DNA of 64,000 nucleotides from Chitinibacter tainanensis DSM 15459 (GTDB lineage Bacteria; Pseudomonadota; Gammaproteobacteria; Burkholderiales; Chitinibacteraceae), in the NCBI RefSeq assembly GCF_000429785.1, contig NZ_AUCN01000009.1, positions 558,001-622,000 of the forward strand, given 5' to 3'. Position 1 is the stretch's first letter; every line of letters begins with the position of its first letter. A program made the position numbers and the translations under genes. Shown here piece by piece: positions 38,379-47,769 of the stretch. The notes under the pieces were generated by a model. The model was not told the origin of the DNA. It saw only the letters and a program-made list of their open reading frames with translations, and searched no databases.

Positions 38379-39742
38379 CCGCTGCTACCAGTGCTTGGTT
38401 TGCCAAGCCACTGCCCATTATGCAAGCCTCGCGCAATCAGATTGCCGGGATGGCCAAGCGTGCTGATCGGGTCAAGCCTGCGGAGCTCGCCGATGTGGTC
38501 TTGCAAGATCCGCTGTTTACTGCGCAGTTATTACGTCTGGTGAATGATCGGGTGAAGGGGGGCTTAACTGCCGATGTCGCTTCGGTTGAGAGTGCTATCT
38601 TGCTGGTTGGGGTTGAGCCATTTCTGGAGCGTTTTAGCCGCCACGCTACACTCGAAAGTGTCTTGCTGCCGGATGGCCAGCAAGAATATGCCTTACTGCA
38701 AAAATGGGTGTTTCATGCCCAATTGCTGCGCAGAGTCGCCCGCGATCTGGCAGATCAGCGCTATGACGCCAAAGTGCATGAAGTACAGGCCGCTGCGCTA
38801 TTACTCACTTTGCGCGCTATTTTGCCTTTAATGGCCAAAGTGCTCGATCCGCAGCACAGCCAGCAAGCGGTCGATATTCCGGCATTGTTACAACATTGGC
38901 AATTTCCGCCGGTGGTGATTGAGCTTGTAGGCGAAATGACCGCACCTACGCCACGCTATGTTTTGTTCAAAGCCATGATTCCGGTGCTCGAAAAGCTCGA
39001 GAGCGGCTGGTGGGATCCGGATATCCAGTCCCAGCTCGCGACAATGGCTACGGTATTGGGGCAGGAAATCGGCGAAGTTTGGAACACCTTGTGCAAATGT
39101 ATCGTGCGACAAACCCGGCGGTTGCCGGCCAATGCCCCGTTTTATTCTTCAGCCCGTTGGCTGGTGATGCAGCCGGGTGAATGGCCGCAAGCTGCACAGG
39201 CGGCTGCACCGGCAAGTGCAGAGCAGGGTAAAGATATCCTAGTAGAACGCATGCAGGCGCTGCATCTGGCTGGTTTGCAAGGCGCACCGACCAATCAAGT
39301 GATGTCGCTGGCGATCCGCGCCTTGGCCGAAGGGCTGGGTTTGCGGCGGATCGCTTTTGCTTTGTTTGTGGCGGCGGAAAATAATCTGCGCATGCGCTAT
39401 GTGCAGGGCGAGCATACCGAAGGTCTGCGTCAGCTGGTGATCCCCTTGCAGGAACAACATCTGTTTACCCGGTTGCTACAAAAGCCCGCTTCAATCTGGC
39501 TCAACAGCGGCAACTTGGCGCAGTATGTGCCGCTGCTGCCTATCCAGTTTAGCGAGCAGCTAGGGGCTGATCAGTTTGTGGCGATGTCGATTTTCGTGAG
39601 CGATAAGCCCGTTGGGCTGCTGTATGCCGATGCTGGTGGCAATCAGCCGGTGAGCGACTTTCAATATCAGCACTTTAAACAAATTAGTACCCTCACCAGC
39701 CGGGCTTTGGCGCATAATGCCCGCCGTCGTCATACCGCCTAA
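38366..39742 (+). CDS. HDOD-domain signalling protein with C-terminal GAF-like domain
   Basis: 458 residues. The N-terminal half (about 15-240) matches the HDOD fold: ADVVLQDPLFTAQLLRLVND, then SVESAILLVGVEPF, then VFHAQLLRRVARDLA. The HD dyad of true phosphohydrolases is missing, as usual in HDOD. The C-terminal half (about 285-450; LAIRALAEGLGLRRIAFALF, KPVGLLYADAG) resembles a GAF sensor domain. HDOD proteins act in signalling, often linked to motility and cyclic-di-GMP. The overlap with the upstream methyltransferase gene and position after motAB fit a motility or signalling role, but the partner is unknown. Confidence 0.82.
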   Translation: MATVAAATSAWFAKPLPIMQASRNQIAGMAKRADRVKPAELADVVLQDPLFTAQLLRLVNDRVKGGLTADVASVESAILLVGVEPFLERFSRHATLESVLLPDGQQEYALLQKWVFHAQLLRRVARDLADQRYDAKVHEVQAAALLLTLRAILPLMAKVLDPQHSQQAVDIPALLQHWQFPPVVIELVGEMTAPTPRYVLFKAMIPVLEKLESGWWDPDIQSQLATMATVLGQEIGEVWNTLCKCIVRQTRRLPANAPFYSSARWLVMQPGEWPQAAQAAAPASAEQGKDILVERMQALHLAGLQGAPTNQVMSLAIRALAEGLGLRRIAFALFVAAENNLRMRYVQGEHTEGLRQLVIPLQEQHLFTRLLQKPASIWLNSGNLAQYVPLLPIQFSEQLGADQFVAMSIFVSDKPVGLLYADAGGNQPVSDFQYQHFKQISTLTSRALAHNARRRHTA

Positions 39743-39748
39743 TTCTGC

Positions 39749-40522
39749 ATGGAACTGATCACCTCGGCCCAAAATGGCCAGCTCAAACAATTGGGCAAAC
39801 TCATCCAATCGCGGCGCGAACGTAGTCAAACCGGCTTAATGGTGCTGGATGGTACGCATCTAGTAGCGGCTTGGCTCGACGCGGGGCATGCATTGTCTTT
39901 GCTGGTACTGAGTCAGTCGGCCCAGGCATCTGCCGAGATTGTACAGCTCGCGCAGCGGGCTACTTGTCGCATCCTGCTGGTGCCCGATGCACTGTTTGCC
40001 AAATTAAGCGACTTACCCAGCGCGACCGGGATTTTGGCTTTGACCGCCATCCCGACAACCCCTGCCGCGTTGGCGAGTGGTTTTGTCTTGGCGCTGGATG
40101 GGGTGCAAGACCCGGGCAATGTCGGGGCGATCTTGCGCACGGCCTATGCCGCCGGCGTAGAGCAGGTGTGGCTATCCGCGCAATGTGCGGATATTTGGTC
40201 GCCCAAGGTCTTGCGCGCCGGGATGGGGGCGCAGGCGGTCTTGCCTTGCGTAACACAGGCCGATTTACCGGCGCTAGTTGCCGCGTTTGACGGCAGCAAA
40301 GTGGCGACGTTGCTAGACCCTAGCGCGCGGGATTTGTACAGCAATGATTATCGCGGCTCGGTGCTACTGATGATGGGTTCGGAGGGCGCGGGCTTAAGTG
40401 CGGGCTTGGCGGGCTTGGCAACACATAAGATTTTGATTCCGATGCAGGCCGGGATTGAGTCGCTCAACGTGGGTCATGCCACCGCCATTTGCCTCTATGA
40501 GATGCGCCGGCAACGAGAATAG
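39749..40522 (+). CDS. TrmH/SpoU-family RNA 2'-O-methyltransferase
   Basis: 257 residues. N-terminal substrate-binding domain (about 1-100), then the SPOUT knot motifs: LALDGVQDPGNVGAILRTA, LLMMGSEGAGLS and IPMQAGIESLNVGHATAICLYE. It methylates a ribose in rRNA or tRNA using SAM; the specific site (for example a 23S residue) cannot be set from sequence. Starts 6 nt after the HDOD gene. Confidence 0.92.
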   Translation: MELITSAQNGQLKQLGKLIQSRRERSQTGLMVLDGTHLVAAWLDAGHALSLLVLSQSAQASAEIVQLAQRATCRILLVPDALFAKLSDLPSATGILALTAIPTTPAALASGFVLALDGVQDPGNVGAILRTAYAAGVEQVWLSAQCADIWSPKVLRAGMGAQAVLPCVTQADLPALVAAFDGSKVATLLDPSARDLYSNDYRGSVLLMMGSEGAGLSAGLAGLATHKILIPMQAGIESLNVGHATAICLYEMRRQRE

Positions 40523-40528
40523 GGTTGG

Positions 40529-40575
40529 GGTATATCCTTGAGGTCTTTTATTTCTAGGATCTTCAAGTATATACC
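40529..40575. terminator. Convergent hairpin between the RNA methyltransferase and lolD
   Basis: Imperfect 15-pair hairpin: GGTATAT pairs with ATATACC, then CTTGAGG with its near complement, leaving a T-rich loop. It lies exactly between the ends of two converging genes, so it probably terminates both. It also carries the GGGGTATAT/TATACC motif seen in other intergenic regions here. Confidence 0.55.
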
Positions 40576-40587
40576 TTGGTGTGTGCC

Positions 40588-41286
40588 TTAATCGACTAAA
40601 CGCCCATCCTGCATTTTCACCGCGCGCTGACAGCGGCTGGCCAGCTCTTGATCATGCGTAACGATCACAAAGCCGGTACCGGTGTCGCGGGCTAATTCCA
40701 GCATCAAATCAAAAATCGCGCCGGCGTTTTGGCGATCCAGATTGCCGGTGGGCTCATCCGCCAGCACGCAAGCCGGCTGGGTAACCAGGGCCCGTGCCAT
40801 CGCGGCACGTTGGCGTTCGCCCCCTGATAGCTCACCAGGTTGGTGATGCAGCCGGTGGCCCAGGCCCACGCCTTCCAGCATTTGCTGCGCGGCGGCTTGC
40901 GCTTCGCGGCGCGGCAGGCGGCGAATCATGAGCGGCATGGCCACATTTTCTAGCGCGGTAAATTCAGGCAGCAAGTGATGAAACTGATACACAAAGCCCA
41001 GCGCCTGATTACGTAACTGCCCGCGAGCCGCCTCGCCCAGCACAAATGGATCTTGTCCATTCAGCAATACCTGACCGCTATCCGGCTGATCAAGCGTGCC
41101 CAGGCAATGCAGCAAGGTGGATTTGCCTGAACCCGAGGCGCCAACCAGTGCCACGACTTCGCCACGGGCGAGGCGAAAATCAATGTTATGCAGCACCGGC
41201 GTCTTCAATTTGCCACTGCGATAGCTTTTGCTGAGGCTGCTGGCCTGTAATACCCACTCGGGGTTGCTTTGGGGGTGCTTATTCAT
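40588..41286 (-). CDS. lolD: Lipoprotein-releasing ABC transporter ATPase LolD
   Basis: 232 residues. Walker [10 protein letters not shown], signature [14 protein letters not shown], Walker [12 protein letters not shown] and switch VTHDQ are complete. [20 protein letters not shown] matches the Q-loop region of LolD. It energises release of outer-membrane lipoproteins from the inner membrane to LolA. The start overlaps the 3' end of the permease gene by 8 nt. Confidence 0.95.
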   Translation of the reverse strand: MNKHPQSNPEWVLQASSLSKSYRSGKLKTPVLHNIDFRLARGEVVALVGASGSGKSTLLHCLGTLDQPDSGQVLLNGQDPFVLGEAARGQLRNQALGFVYQFHHLLPEFTALENVAMPLMIRRLPRREAQAAAQQMLEGVGLGHRLHHQPGELSGGERQRAAMARALVTQPACVLADEPTGNLDRQNAGAIFDLMLELARDTGTGFVIVTHDQELASRCQRAVKMQDGRLVD

Positions 41287-42514
41287 AACGCAAGGCCTCC
41301 ACCGGATTCACCCGCGATGCTCGCCAGCTTGGATACAGCGTGGCCAGCAAAGACAGCAGCAGCGAAATCACGCCAATGCTGATGACATCGCCAGGAATGA
41401 CTTTGCTCGGTAATTCGGTAATCAAATACACATCGGCCGAAAGAAAGCGCACGCCGAGCATGCGCTCGATGAAGGGAACGATGGTGCCAATATTTAGCGC
41501 GACCAGCACGCCACTCACCACACCAGTGAACGTGCCGATAAAGCCCGACATTGCGCCCTGCACCAGAAAGATCTTCATAATCGAGCCGGGCGCTGCGCCC
41601 AAGGTGCGCAAGATGGCAATATCAGCTTGTTTATCAGTCACCACCATCACCAGCGTTGAGACGAGATTAAAGGCTGCCACGGCCACAATCAGCGTCAAGA
41701 TGATAAACATCATGCGTTTTTCGATTTCCACCGCGCGAAAATAGGTGGGGTTTTCTTGGCTCCAGTCCGCCACCATCAGCGTGGGCAGCTGCTGGCTCAG
41801 GGCTTGCGCCACGCGGCGGGCGGCAAATAAATCATCCAGTTTCACCCGCACGCCGGTTACGCCATCGCCGGTGCGATAGAGGCGCTGCGCATCTTGTAGG
41901 TGGATAAGCGCCAGATTGGCGTCATAGGGATAGTAATCGGCTTTAAACACGCCGGTAATCGTAAACTGGCGTAGGCGTGGGATCAGCCCAGCCGGGGTAA
42001 CCTGGCCTTGCGGGGTAATCAGCGTCACTTTGTCACCCAAGGTCACGCCTAACTCTTGCGCCAGATTCCAGCCCAAGATTACCGAGTACTCACCGGCGCG
42101 CAGGCTGTCGGCGCTGCCGGCGACCATTTTTTGCGTCACTTCACTCACCCGGCCTTCTTGGGCGGGGTCTATGCCCCGTACCAACACTCCTTTGACTTGC
42201 GAGCCATTGGTGAATAAGCCCTGGCCCAGCACATACGGCGCGGTGCCGATCACTTGCGGGTGTTGTTGCGCGACTTGAGCGGCATTTTGCCAATCGACCA
42301 AAGCGCTGCCACCGCTACTAATCGTGATATGCGAGGCCATCCCCAAAATGCGATTGCGGACTTCTTCCTGAAAACCATTCATCACCGACAGCACAATAAT
42401 CAGTGCTGCGACGCCTAGCGCGATACCGATCATTGAAACCAATGAAATAAAGGAAATAAAGCCGTTGCGGCGTTTGGTGCGGGTGTAGCGCAGGCCAATC
42501 AGAAATTCGTACAT
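41279..42514 (-). CDS. lolC: Lipoprotein-releasing system permease (LolC/LolE family)
   Basis: 411 residues. An N-terminal transmembrane helix (about 18-45; [23 protein letters not shown]), a large periplasmic domain (about 50-265), then three C-terminal membrane helices. [19 protein letters not shown] is the typical LolC/E start. Only one permease gene accompanies lolD, so a homodimer (LolF-like) or a second copy elsewhere is possible; the symbol is a family-level choice. Confidence 0.9.
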   Translation of the reverse strand: MYEFLIGLRYTRTKRRNGFISFISLVSMIGIALGVAALIIVLSVMNGFQEEVRNRILGMASHITISSGGSALVDWQNAAQVAQQHPQVIGTAPYVLGQGLFTNGSQVKGVLVRGIDPAQEGRVSEVTQKMVAGSADSLRAGEYSVILGWNLAQELGVTLGDKVTLITPQGQVTPAGLIPRLRQFTITGVFKADYYPYDANLALIHLQDAQRLYRTGDGVTGVRVKLDDLFAARRVAQALSQQLPTLMVADWSQENPTYFRAVEIEKRMMFIILTLIVAVAAFNLVSTLVMVVTDKQADIAILRTLGAAPGSIMKIFLVQGAMSGFIGTFTGVVSGVLVALNIGTIVPFIERMLGVRFLSADVYLITELPSKVIPGDVISIGVISLLLSLLATLYPSWRASRVNPVEALRYE

Positions 42515-42798
42515 GGTGGCGGCCGTAATTCAGATGGCGCGAGTTTAGCACAGGCGGCTGGCCGGCTTGGCGCGCGCAGGGTGGCATTTTTGCGCCACGG
42601 TGTCGTGGGCTGTAACAGTTTTTTTTCAATTACCTCTCTGGCCGTTTTTGCGCTGCAAAAATTGGATGGAGAGTACACAGGTAGCTGCCAGCCTAATGCT
42701 GTACTGGTTTCGGCCTTGGCGCGTGGCAGACGAGGTGATTGTGGCTACTGTAATTGCTGCTTTGCAGCAGACTGCTTGCTCGCGTGTTGCAAGCTATA

Positions 42799-42860
42799 TA
42801 CCTGTATTGCCTTGAAATGCTTGTTTGATAAGGGCTATAGATCAATACAAGCGGGGGGTA
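42799..42860. repeat. Imperfect palindrome with TATACC/GGGGTAT arms
   Basis: TACC...TGTATTG on the left pairs with CAATACA...GGTA on the right, with bulges and an inner GCCTT/AAGGGC stem. Its ends match the TATACCTG and GGGGTAT motifs repeated in other gaps of the window. Possible small dispersed element or cruciform. Confidence 0.4.
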
Positions 42861-42958
42861 TTGGTGGCGGCGATTTTAGCTGTAGTGGTCGTCCATCATA
42901 AGTGTGGCAACTCTGTGACGGTGGCTTAAGCAATTACCCCTATTTCAGGGTTTGCTAC

Positions 42959-42987
42959 TTGACAAGCGTGCTGGCGAGTTTTAATTT
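42959..42987 (+). promoter_or_regulatory. Promoter of the TetR-fadE unit
   Basis: Consensus -35 TTGACA at 42959-42964. The -10 is either TTTAAT (42980-42985, spacer 15) or TAATTT (42982-42987, spacer 17), so the exact -10 is uncertain. The palindrome at 42986-43005 follows directly. Confidence 0.55.
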
Positions 42988-43005
42988 TCAAACACTCGTT
43001 TGAAA
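42986..43005. promoter_or_regulatory. PsrA-type operator
   Basis: Perfect palindrome TTTCAAAC-ACTC-GTTTGAAA with 8-base arms. It contains CAAAC-N4-GTTTG, which fits the recognition pattern described for the fatty-acid-responsive repressor PsrA of pseudomonads. It overlaps the start-site region of the TetR gene promoter, consistent with autorepression. No second copy was seen before fadL, the beta-oxidation enzyme gene or the thiolase gene. Confidence 0.7.
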
Positions 43006-43042
43006 TTGATTTAGATCAACTACAGGAAACCGGAGTCCCAAG

Positions 43043-43687
43043 ATGGAAAGCAGCAAAACGCTGGATACCGCGACCCGTATTTTAAATGCGGCCGAGCTTT
43101 TGTTCATTGAACACGGTTTTGCTGGTACGTCGATGCGACAGATCACCGCAGCGGCCGAGGTCAATATCGCCGCGGTAAATTATTACTTTGGTTCCAAAGA
43201 TGGGCTGTTTCAGGCGGTGTTCGAGCGTCGTGCCGAGCCTTTTGTGCGTCTGTCGCTGGGCAAGCTCACCGAGCTAGAAAAAACGCCAGCGATCAAAGAT
43301 CCGATGGCGATCGCCAGTAGTTTTCTGTCGGCGGCGCTAGAAATGGGGCGCAATCCAGAGCATGGCGGCTTGGTGTTTGTGCGCCTGCTGGCCCGCAGCT
43401 ATGTGGAGCCGAATTCGGTGTTGAAAGAAAAAATGCCACAACGCTATGGCGATCTAACGCGCCGCTACCAGCTGGCGCTGGAAGGGGCGCTGCCGCATCT
43501 CAGTAGCGCAGAAGTGGCCTGGCGTTTTCATTTTGTGACCAGTGCGATGTTTAACGCGTTTGCCGGTAATCATGTGTTGCGTCTGTTTATGGCGCAGCCC
43601 ATGGTGAATTCGCGTGATCCGCAGCTGGTGGCGGATATGCTGTTGCCGTTTATTACTGCGGGCCTGACTGGCCCCAGCCATTTGTAA
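43043..43687 (+). CDS. TetR-family regulator of fatty acid degradation, PsrA-like
   Basis: 214 residues. N-terminal TetR helix-turn-helix (about 10-55; ILNAAELLFIEHGFAGTSMRQITAAAEVNIAAVNYYFGSKDGLF), then a helical ligand-binding domain. GGAG precedes the start. The palindrome in its own promoter, and fadE 15 nt downstream in the same direction, indicate a repressor released by fatty acids or acyl-CoA, as PsrA is. The name is an inference from operator and context, so no symbol is assigned. Confidence 0.87.
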   Translation: MESSKTLDTATRILNAAELLFIEHGFAGTSMRQITAAAEVNIAAVNYYFGSKDGLFQAVFERRAEPFVRLSLGKLTELEKTPAIKDPMAIASSFLSAALEMGRNPEHGGLVFVRLLARSYVEPNSVLKEKMPQRYGDLTRRYQLALEGALPHLSSAEVAWRFHFVTSAMFNAFAGNHVLRLFMAQPMVNSRDPQLVADMLLPFITAGLTGPSHL

Positions 43688-43702
43688 GCCAAGGAGCGCA
43701 TC

Positions 43703-46159
43703 ATGTCGGTGTTAGTGTGTGTGTTGACTGTCGTGCTGTTGTTGGGTGTGCTGGCCTATTGCCAGGCCCCCTTGTGGTTAAGCTCGCTCCTCGTGATATT
43801 GGGAACGGGCTATGCCGTCTTTACAGGCCATGCCGCTGCAGGCTGGTTGTATAGTCTGCTGGCTTTGGCCGTACTGCTGAATGTGGCGCCATTGCGCCGC
43901 TTGCTGTTGACGGGGCCGCTGTTTGGCGTGTTCCGCAAGATTACGCCGCCGATGTCGCAAACCGAGCAAGAGGCCATTGATGCTGGCACGGTGTGGTGGG
44001 ATCGTGAGCTCTTTAGCGGCAAGCCCGACTTTAAAGAGCTGCATAGCTACCCAGCCCCGAAGCTCTCTGCGGAAGAAGAAGCCTTTCTGAACGGCCCGAC
44101 CGAAGATTTGTGCCGCATGCTCAATGATTGGGAAATCACCCAAGAGCAAAAAGATCTTCCGCCCGCGGTGTGGCAGTTCATTAAAGAGCAGGGCTTCTTG
44201 GGCATGATTATCAAGAAGCAATATGGCGGCAAAGAGTTTTCCAATTACGCTCATGCACGAGTGGTGACCAAGATCGCCACCCGTTCAGGCAGCGCGGCCG
44301 TGACCGTGATGGTGCCCAATTCACTGGGGCCAGGCGAACTGCTGCAACACTATGGCACCGAGGCGCAGAAAAACTACTATCTGCCGCGGCTAGCCAAGGG
44401 TGAGGAAATTCCATGCTTTGCCCTTACCAGCCCAGAAGCTGGCTCGGATGCTGGCGGGATTCCTGATTATGGTGTGGTGTGCCGTGGTAGCTATACCGAT
44501 CCACGTACTGGCGAGCAGCATGAAAATGTACTGGGTATTCGCCTGACCTGGGAAAAACGCTATATCACGCTGGGGCCGGTGGCCACCATTCTTGGGTTGG
44601 CGTTCAAATTGTACGACCCCGATCATCTGGTCGGCACCAAGGACGATGTGGGTATTACCTGCGCACTGATTCCCACCAATCACCAAGGCGTGAACATTGG
44701 CCGTCGTCATTATCCGGGCACTAGCACTTTCCAGAATGGCCCGAACTGGGGGAAGGACGTCTTTATCCCGATGGATTGGGTTATCGGAGGACAATCTTAT
44801 ATTGGCCAAGGCTGGCGCATGCTGGTGGAGTGTTTGTCAGTTGGGCGCTGTATCTCGCTGCCGGCCATGTCGGTGGCTTCGGGCAAGCTTGCCGCATACA
44901 CCACTGGTGCTTATGCCCGCATCCGTAGCCAATTTGGTTTATCGATCGGTCGCTTTGAAGGGGTAGATGAAGCCCTCGGGCGGATTGGTGGCTACACCTA
45001 TCAAATGGATGCTGCGCAACGTCTAGCTCTGACGGCATTGGATTTAGGTGAAAAACCTTCGGTGCTCTCCGGGATTTTGAAATATCACAATACCGAACGC
45101 ATGCGCAAAACCATCAATGATGCGATGGATGTGCATGCCGGCAAAGCGGTGTGTATTGGTCCACGCAACTACTTGGCCTTGGGCTATCAGGCTGTGCCGG
45201 TCGCGATCACCGTCGAAGGCGCGAATATCCTGACGCGCAGCATGATCATCTTTGGTCAGGGCGCGATTCGCTGCCATCCCTTTGTACTCAAAGAGCTGCG
45301 CGCGGCGATGAATAAAGATCTAGCCGCATTTGATGCCGCTGTGATCGGGCATATTGGCTTTGCAATCTCGAATGCCGTGCGTGCCTGCTGGATGGGCTTG
45401 ACCGGAGCGCGGCTGGTGTCTGCGCCCAAAGATGGCCCGACCGCCCAAAATTACCGCGATATTGTCCGGCTTTCCAGTGCCTTTGCCTTCCTGGCTGACC
45501 TCGGTATGGGCACCTTAGGTGGTAGCCTGAAATTCAAAGAAAAGCTCTCGGCGCGCTTGGGCGATATGCTGTCCAACCTGTATATCGCTACCGCAGCGCT
45601 GAAGAAATTCCATGATGACGGTGAGCCGAAAGAAGATCGTCCGTTTGTACGCTGGGCGGTGGAAATGGCGCTGTATGACTGCCAAGAGGCAATGAACGGC
45701 TTCTTGGCCAATCACCCCAATCGCTTGGTTGCATGGCTGGCTCGCCGCGTGGTGTTCCCGCTGGGCATGAGCATGAAAGCGCCGGCCGATCGGGTAGGCA
45801 CGCGTATTGCCCGTAGCCTGATGGAGCCATCGACTGCTCGTGATCGTCTGGTGCAATACATGTATCGCCCAGCCGATGAGGCTGATTCAGTCGGGGTACT
45901 GGAATACGCCTTGCAAGCCGTGATTGAAACCGAAGGCATCGAGAGCAAATTGCGCCGGGCCGGCCGCGAAGGGCAGCTTAAAACCCTGAACAGTAGCGAG
46001 CGTTTGCAAGAAGCCCTCAGCAAAGGGCTGATTACCGAGGCCGAGTTTGCGCAAGTCAGCCGTGCCCGCCGGCTGAAACGCGAGGTGATCATGGTTGATG
46101 ATTTTGATGCGCATCTACAACACGCAGACCCAGATGCGATCAAGCGAACGATTGTTTGA
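43703..46159 (+). CDS. fadE: Acyl-CoA dehydrogenase, FadE type
   Basis: 818 residues, the large membrane-associated form (E. coli FadE is 814). Two hydrophobic segments at about 1-75, then the FAD-dependent dehydrogenase core: GFLGMIIKKQYGGKEF, CFALTSPEAGSDAG, and the long C-terminal extension. It introduces the trans-2 double bond in the first step of beta-oxidation. AAGGAG is placed ideally before the ATG. It follows the TetR gene by 15 nt and is probably under its control. Confidence 0.97.
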   Translation: MSVLVCVLTVVLLLGVLAYCQAPLWLSSLLVILGTGYAVFTGHAAAGWLYSLLALAVLLNVAPLRRLLLTGPLFGVFRKITPPMSQTEQEAIDAGTVWWDRELFSGKPDFKELHSYPAPKLSAEEEAFLNGPTEDLCRMLNDWEITQEQKDLPPAVWQFIKEQGFLGMIIKKQYGGKEFSNYAHARVVTKIATRSGSAAVTVMVPNSLGPGELLQHYGTEAQKNYYLPRLAKGEEIPCFALTSPEAGSDAGGIPDYGVVCRGSYTDPRTGEQHENVLGIRLTWEKRYITLGPVATILGLAFKLYDPDHLVGTKDDVGITCALIPTNHQGVNIGRRHYPGTSTFQNGPNWGKDVFIPMDWVIGGQSYIGQGWRMLVECLSVGRCISLPAMSVASGKLAAYTTGAYARIRSQFGLSIGRFEGVDEALGRIGGYTYQMDAAQRLALTALDLGEKPSVLSGILKYHNTERMRKTINDAMDVHAGKAVCIGPRNYLALGYQAVPVAITVEGANILTRSMIIFGQGAIRCHPFVLKELRAAMNKDLAAFDAAVIGHIGFAISNAVRACWMGLTGARLVSAPKDGPTAQNYRDIVRLSSAFAFLADLGMGTLGGSLKFKEKLSARLGDMLSNLYIATAALKKFHDDGEPKEDRPFVRWAVEMALYDCQEAMNGFLANHPNRLVAWLARRVVFPLGMSMKAPADRVGTRIARSLMEPSTARDRLVQYMYRPADEADSVGVLEYALQAVIETEGIESKLRRAGREGQLKTLNSSERLQEALSKGLITEAEFAQVSRARRLKREVIMVDDFDAHLQHADPDAIKRTIV

Positions 46160-46232
46160 GCCGCGTTGCCTATATTAGCAGCGTCATCCAATTGCAATCT
46201 TCGCGTGGATGTTTTGAATAAATAGAAACTCT

Positions 46233-46247
46233 GCCAGTACAACTGGC
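46233..46247. promoter_or_regulatory. Palindrome GCCAGT-N3-ACTGGC upstream of fadL
   Basis: Six-base perfect arms, 34 nt before the fadL ATG and 74 nt after fadE. Could be an operator or a weak hairpin in the leader. It does not resemble the PsrA-type site. Confidence 0.3.
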
Positions 46248-46280
46248 GGGAATGTGCGTACCACACACTGGAGAAACAAC

Positions 46281-47660
46281 ATGAAAACGATTTGCCGCTC
46301 ACTGCAACTGATTGGCGTCGGCTCAGCGCTGCTGGCTGGCCAAGCGCTGGCTTCGGGCTACAACTTTGGCACGCAAAGCGCATCCAACCAGGGCTTTGCC
46401 AATGCCGGTGCCGCCGGCCTGACCGATGCTTCCGTGTTGTTTTATAACCCGGCCGGCATGTCGCAAGTTGAAGGCACGCAAGTATCTGGGGTGCTCAACT
46501 ACATCATTCCGGATGGTAATTTCACTAACACCAATTCCACCAATGCAGCGGGGATGGCGGTGACGGGCAGCAATGGCGGCAGCTTTGGTGTTGCCACGCC
46601 AGTACCGCATATGTATCTGACGCATCAGATTGATGATCGCTGGACGGTCGGGGTCGGGATGTTTGTGCCGTTTGGTTCGCACACCGATTACAGCAAAGAT
46701 TGGGTGGGCCGCTACAACACCACCGAAAGCTCGCTGATGACGTTCAATCTGAACCCGAGCGTGGCCTATAAATTTAACGATATGGTGACCATCGGGGCTG
46801 GCGTGAGCGTGCAGTACATCGAAGGTAAGCTCGCTAAACAGCTCGATCTGGGTCTCTCGGCCGCCTCAACCGCGTGTAAATCGGTGCCTGCCGCAACGTG
46901 TAGTGCGCTGATGCGGGCGCTGGCCAGCAAAACGCAATATGACGGCAGCTCGGAAGTCACCGGTGACGATATCGGCTACGGCTTCAATCTGGGCGCTACG
47001 TTTAAATTGTCAGACGCAACTCGCGTGGGTGTGGCCTATCGCTCGGCGATCAAACACAAGCTGGAAGGGGATGCCAAATTCACGGTGCCGCAGAATTTTG
47101 CCAGCAGTGCTCTGGGTGCCGCCGCCGGTGGGCAGATTCAGGCAGGCCTGAACGCCCAGCTGAAAAATAAAGCCGCCACGCTGGAAGTCGAAACACCTGA
47201 GTCGTTTTCGCTGAATGCCTTCCATCAAATCAATGAACAATGGGCGGTAATGGCTGACTACACCTGGACCCGTCATTCACGCTTTGATGAAATCCGCATC
47301 AAGCTTGATGGTGCCGCTGATTCGGTAACCCCAACCAACTGGAATGACACCAGCCGTTACTCGGTGGGCGTAAGCTACAAACCGACCGAGAAATGGACTT
47401 TGCGCGGCGGTTTGGCCTATGACAACGCGCCAGAAAATGATCAAAACCGCATCGCTAGTATTCCCGATAGCGATCGGGTCTGGGTGGCGCTGGGGGCTAA
47501 CTATGCCTTCACTCCAACCCAATCGGTGGATCTCACCGCGATTTATGTTGATCTGAAAAACTCAACCATCGCCCAGAAAGACCAAAACGGGGCGACGGTA
47601 CGCGGTAATTACGACATCAGCTCAGTGACGCTGGGTGTGCAATACAACCATCGTTTCTAA
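46281..47660 (+). CDS. fadL: Long-chain fatty acid outer-membrane transporter
   Basis: 459 residues from the ATG at 46281 with GGAG upstream; an in-frame ATG-less extension before it is rejected. Signal peptide to about residue 24 (GQALA), then mature N-terminus SGYNFGTQSASNQGFANAGAAGLTDASVLFYNPAGMS, the hatch region with the family's NPAG motif, and a 14-stranded barrel ending in aromatic Phe (YNHRF). Takes up long-chain fatty acids by lateral diffusion. Confidence 0.93.
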   Translation: MKTICRSLQLIGVGSALLAGQALASGYNFGTQSASNQGFANAGAAGLTDASVLFYNPAGMSQVEGTQVSGVLNYIIPDGNFTNTNSTNAAGMAVTGSNGGSFGVATPVPHMYLTHQIDDRWTVGVGMFVPFGSHTDYSKDWVGRYNTTESSLMTFNLNPSVAYKFNDMVTIGAGVSVQYIEGKLAKQLDLGLSAASTACKSVPAATCSALMRALASKTQYDGSSEVTGDDIGYGFNLGATFKLSDATRVGVAYRSAIKHKLEGDAKFTVPQNFASSALGAAAGGQIQAGLNAQLKNKAATLEVETPESFSLNAFHQINEQWAVMADYTWTRHSRFDEIRIKLDGAADSVTPTNWNDTSRYSVGVSYKPTEKWTLRGGLAYDNAPENDQNRIASIPDSDRVWVALGANYAFTPTQSVDLTAIYVDLKNSTIAQKDQNGATVRGNYDISSVTLGVQYNHRF

Positions 47661-47699
47661 GCCCATTGCTCTTTGCGTAGCCGGGAAAATCCGGCAGGT

Positions 47700-47721
47700 G
47701 GTGGCTGCAGCAGCAGCCACC
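47700..47721 (+). terminator. Hairpin after fadL
   Basis: Perfect 9-bp stem GGTGGCTGC/GCAGCCACC with a 4-nt loop, 40 nt beyond the fadL stop. There is no U-tract, so it may be a stabilising or partially terminating hairpin. Confidence 0.4.
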
Positions 47722-47769
47722 TGATGCTTTCGCTGCGGGTGCGCTCTGCACCCAATAGAGGTTCCAACA

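Larger units (their letters stand above)
42515..43042. other. 528-nt intergenic region between lolC and the TetR regulator
   Basis: No convincing gene. Short open frames at 42567-42815 and 42581-42901 lack a ribosome-binding site and have no family likeness. The region holds an imperfect palindrome of about 60 nt (42799-42860, outer arms TACC/GGTA and TGTATTG/CAATACA), a GGGGTATTGG motif at about 42856, and the promoter and operator of the TetR gene. Confidence 0.6.

Noticed and set aside
42567-42901. Two short plus-strand frames in the lolC-TetR gap
   Set aside because: No ribosome-binding site, odd Cys/Trp-rich composition, and a palindrome runs through them.
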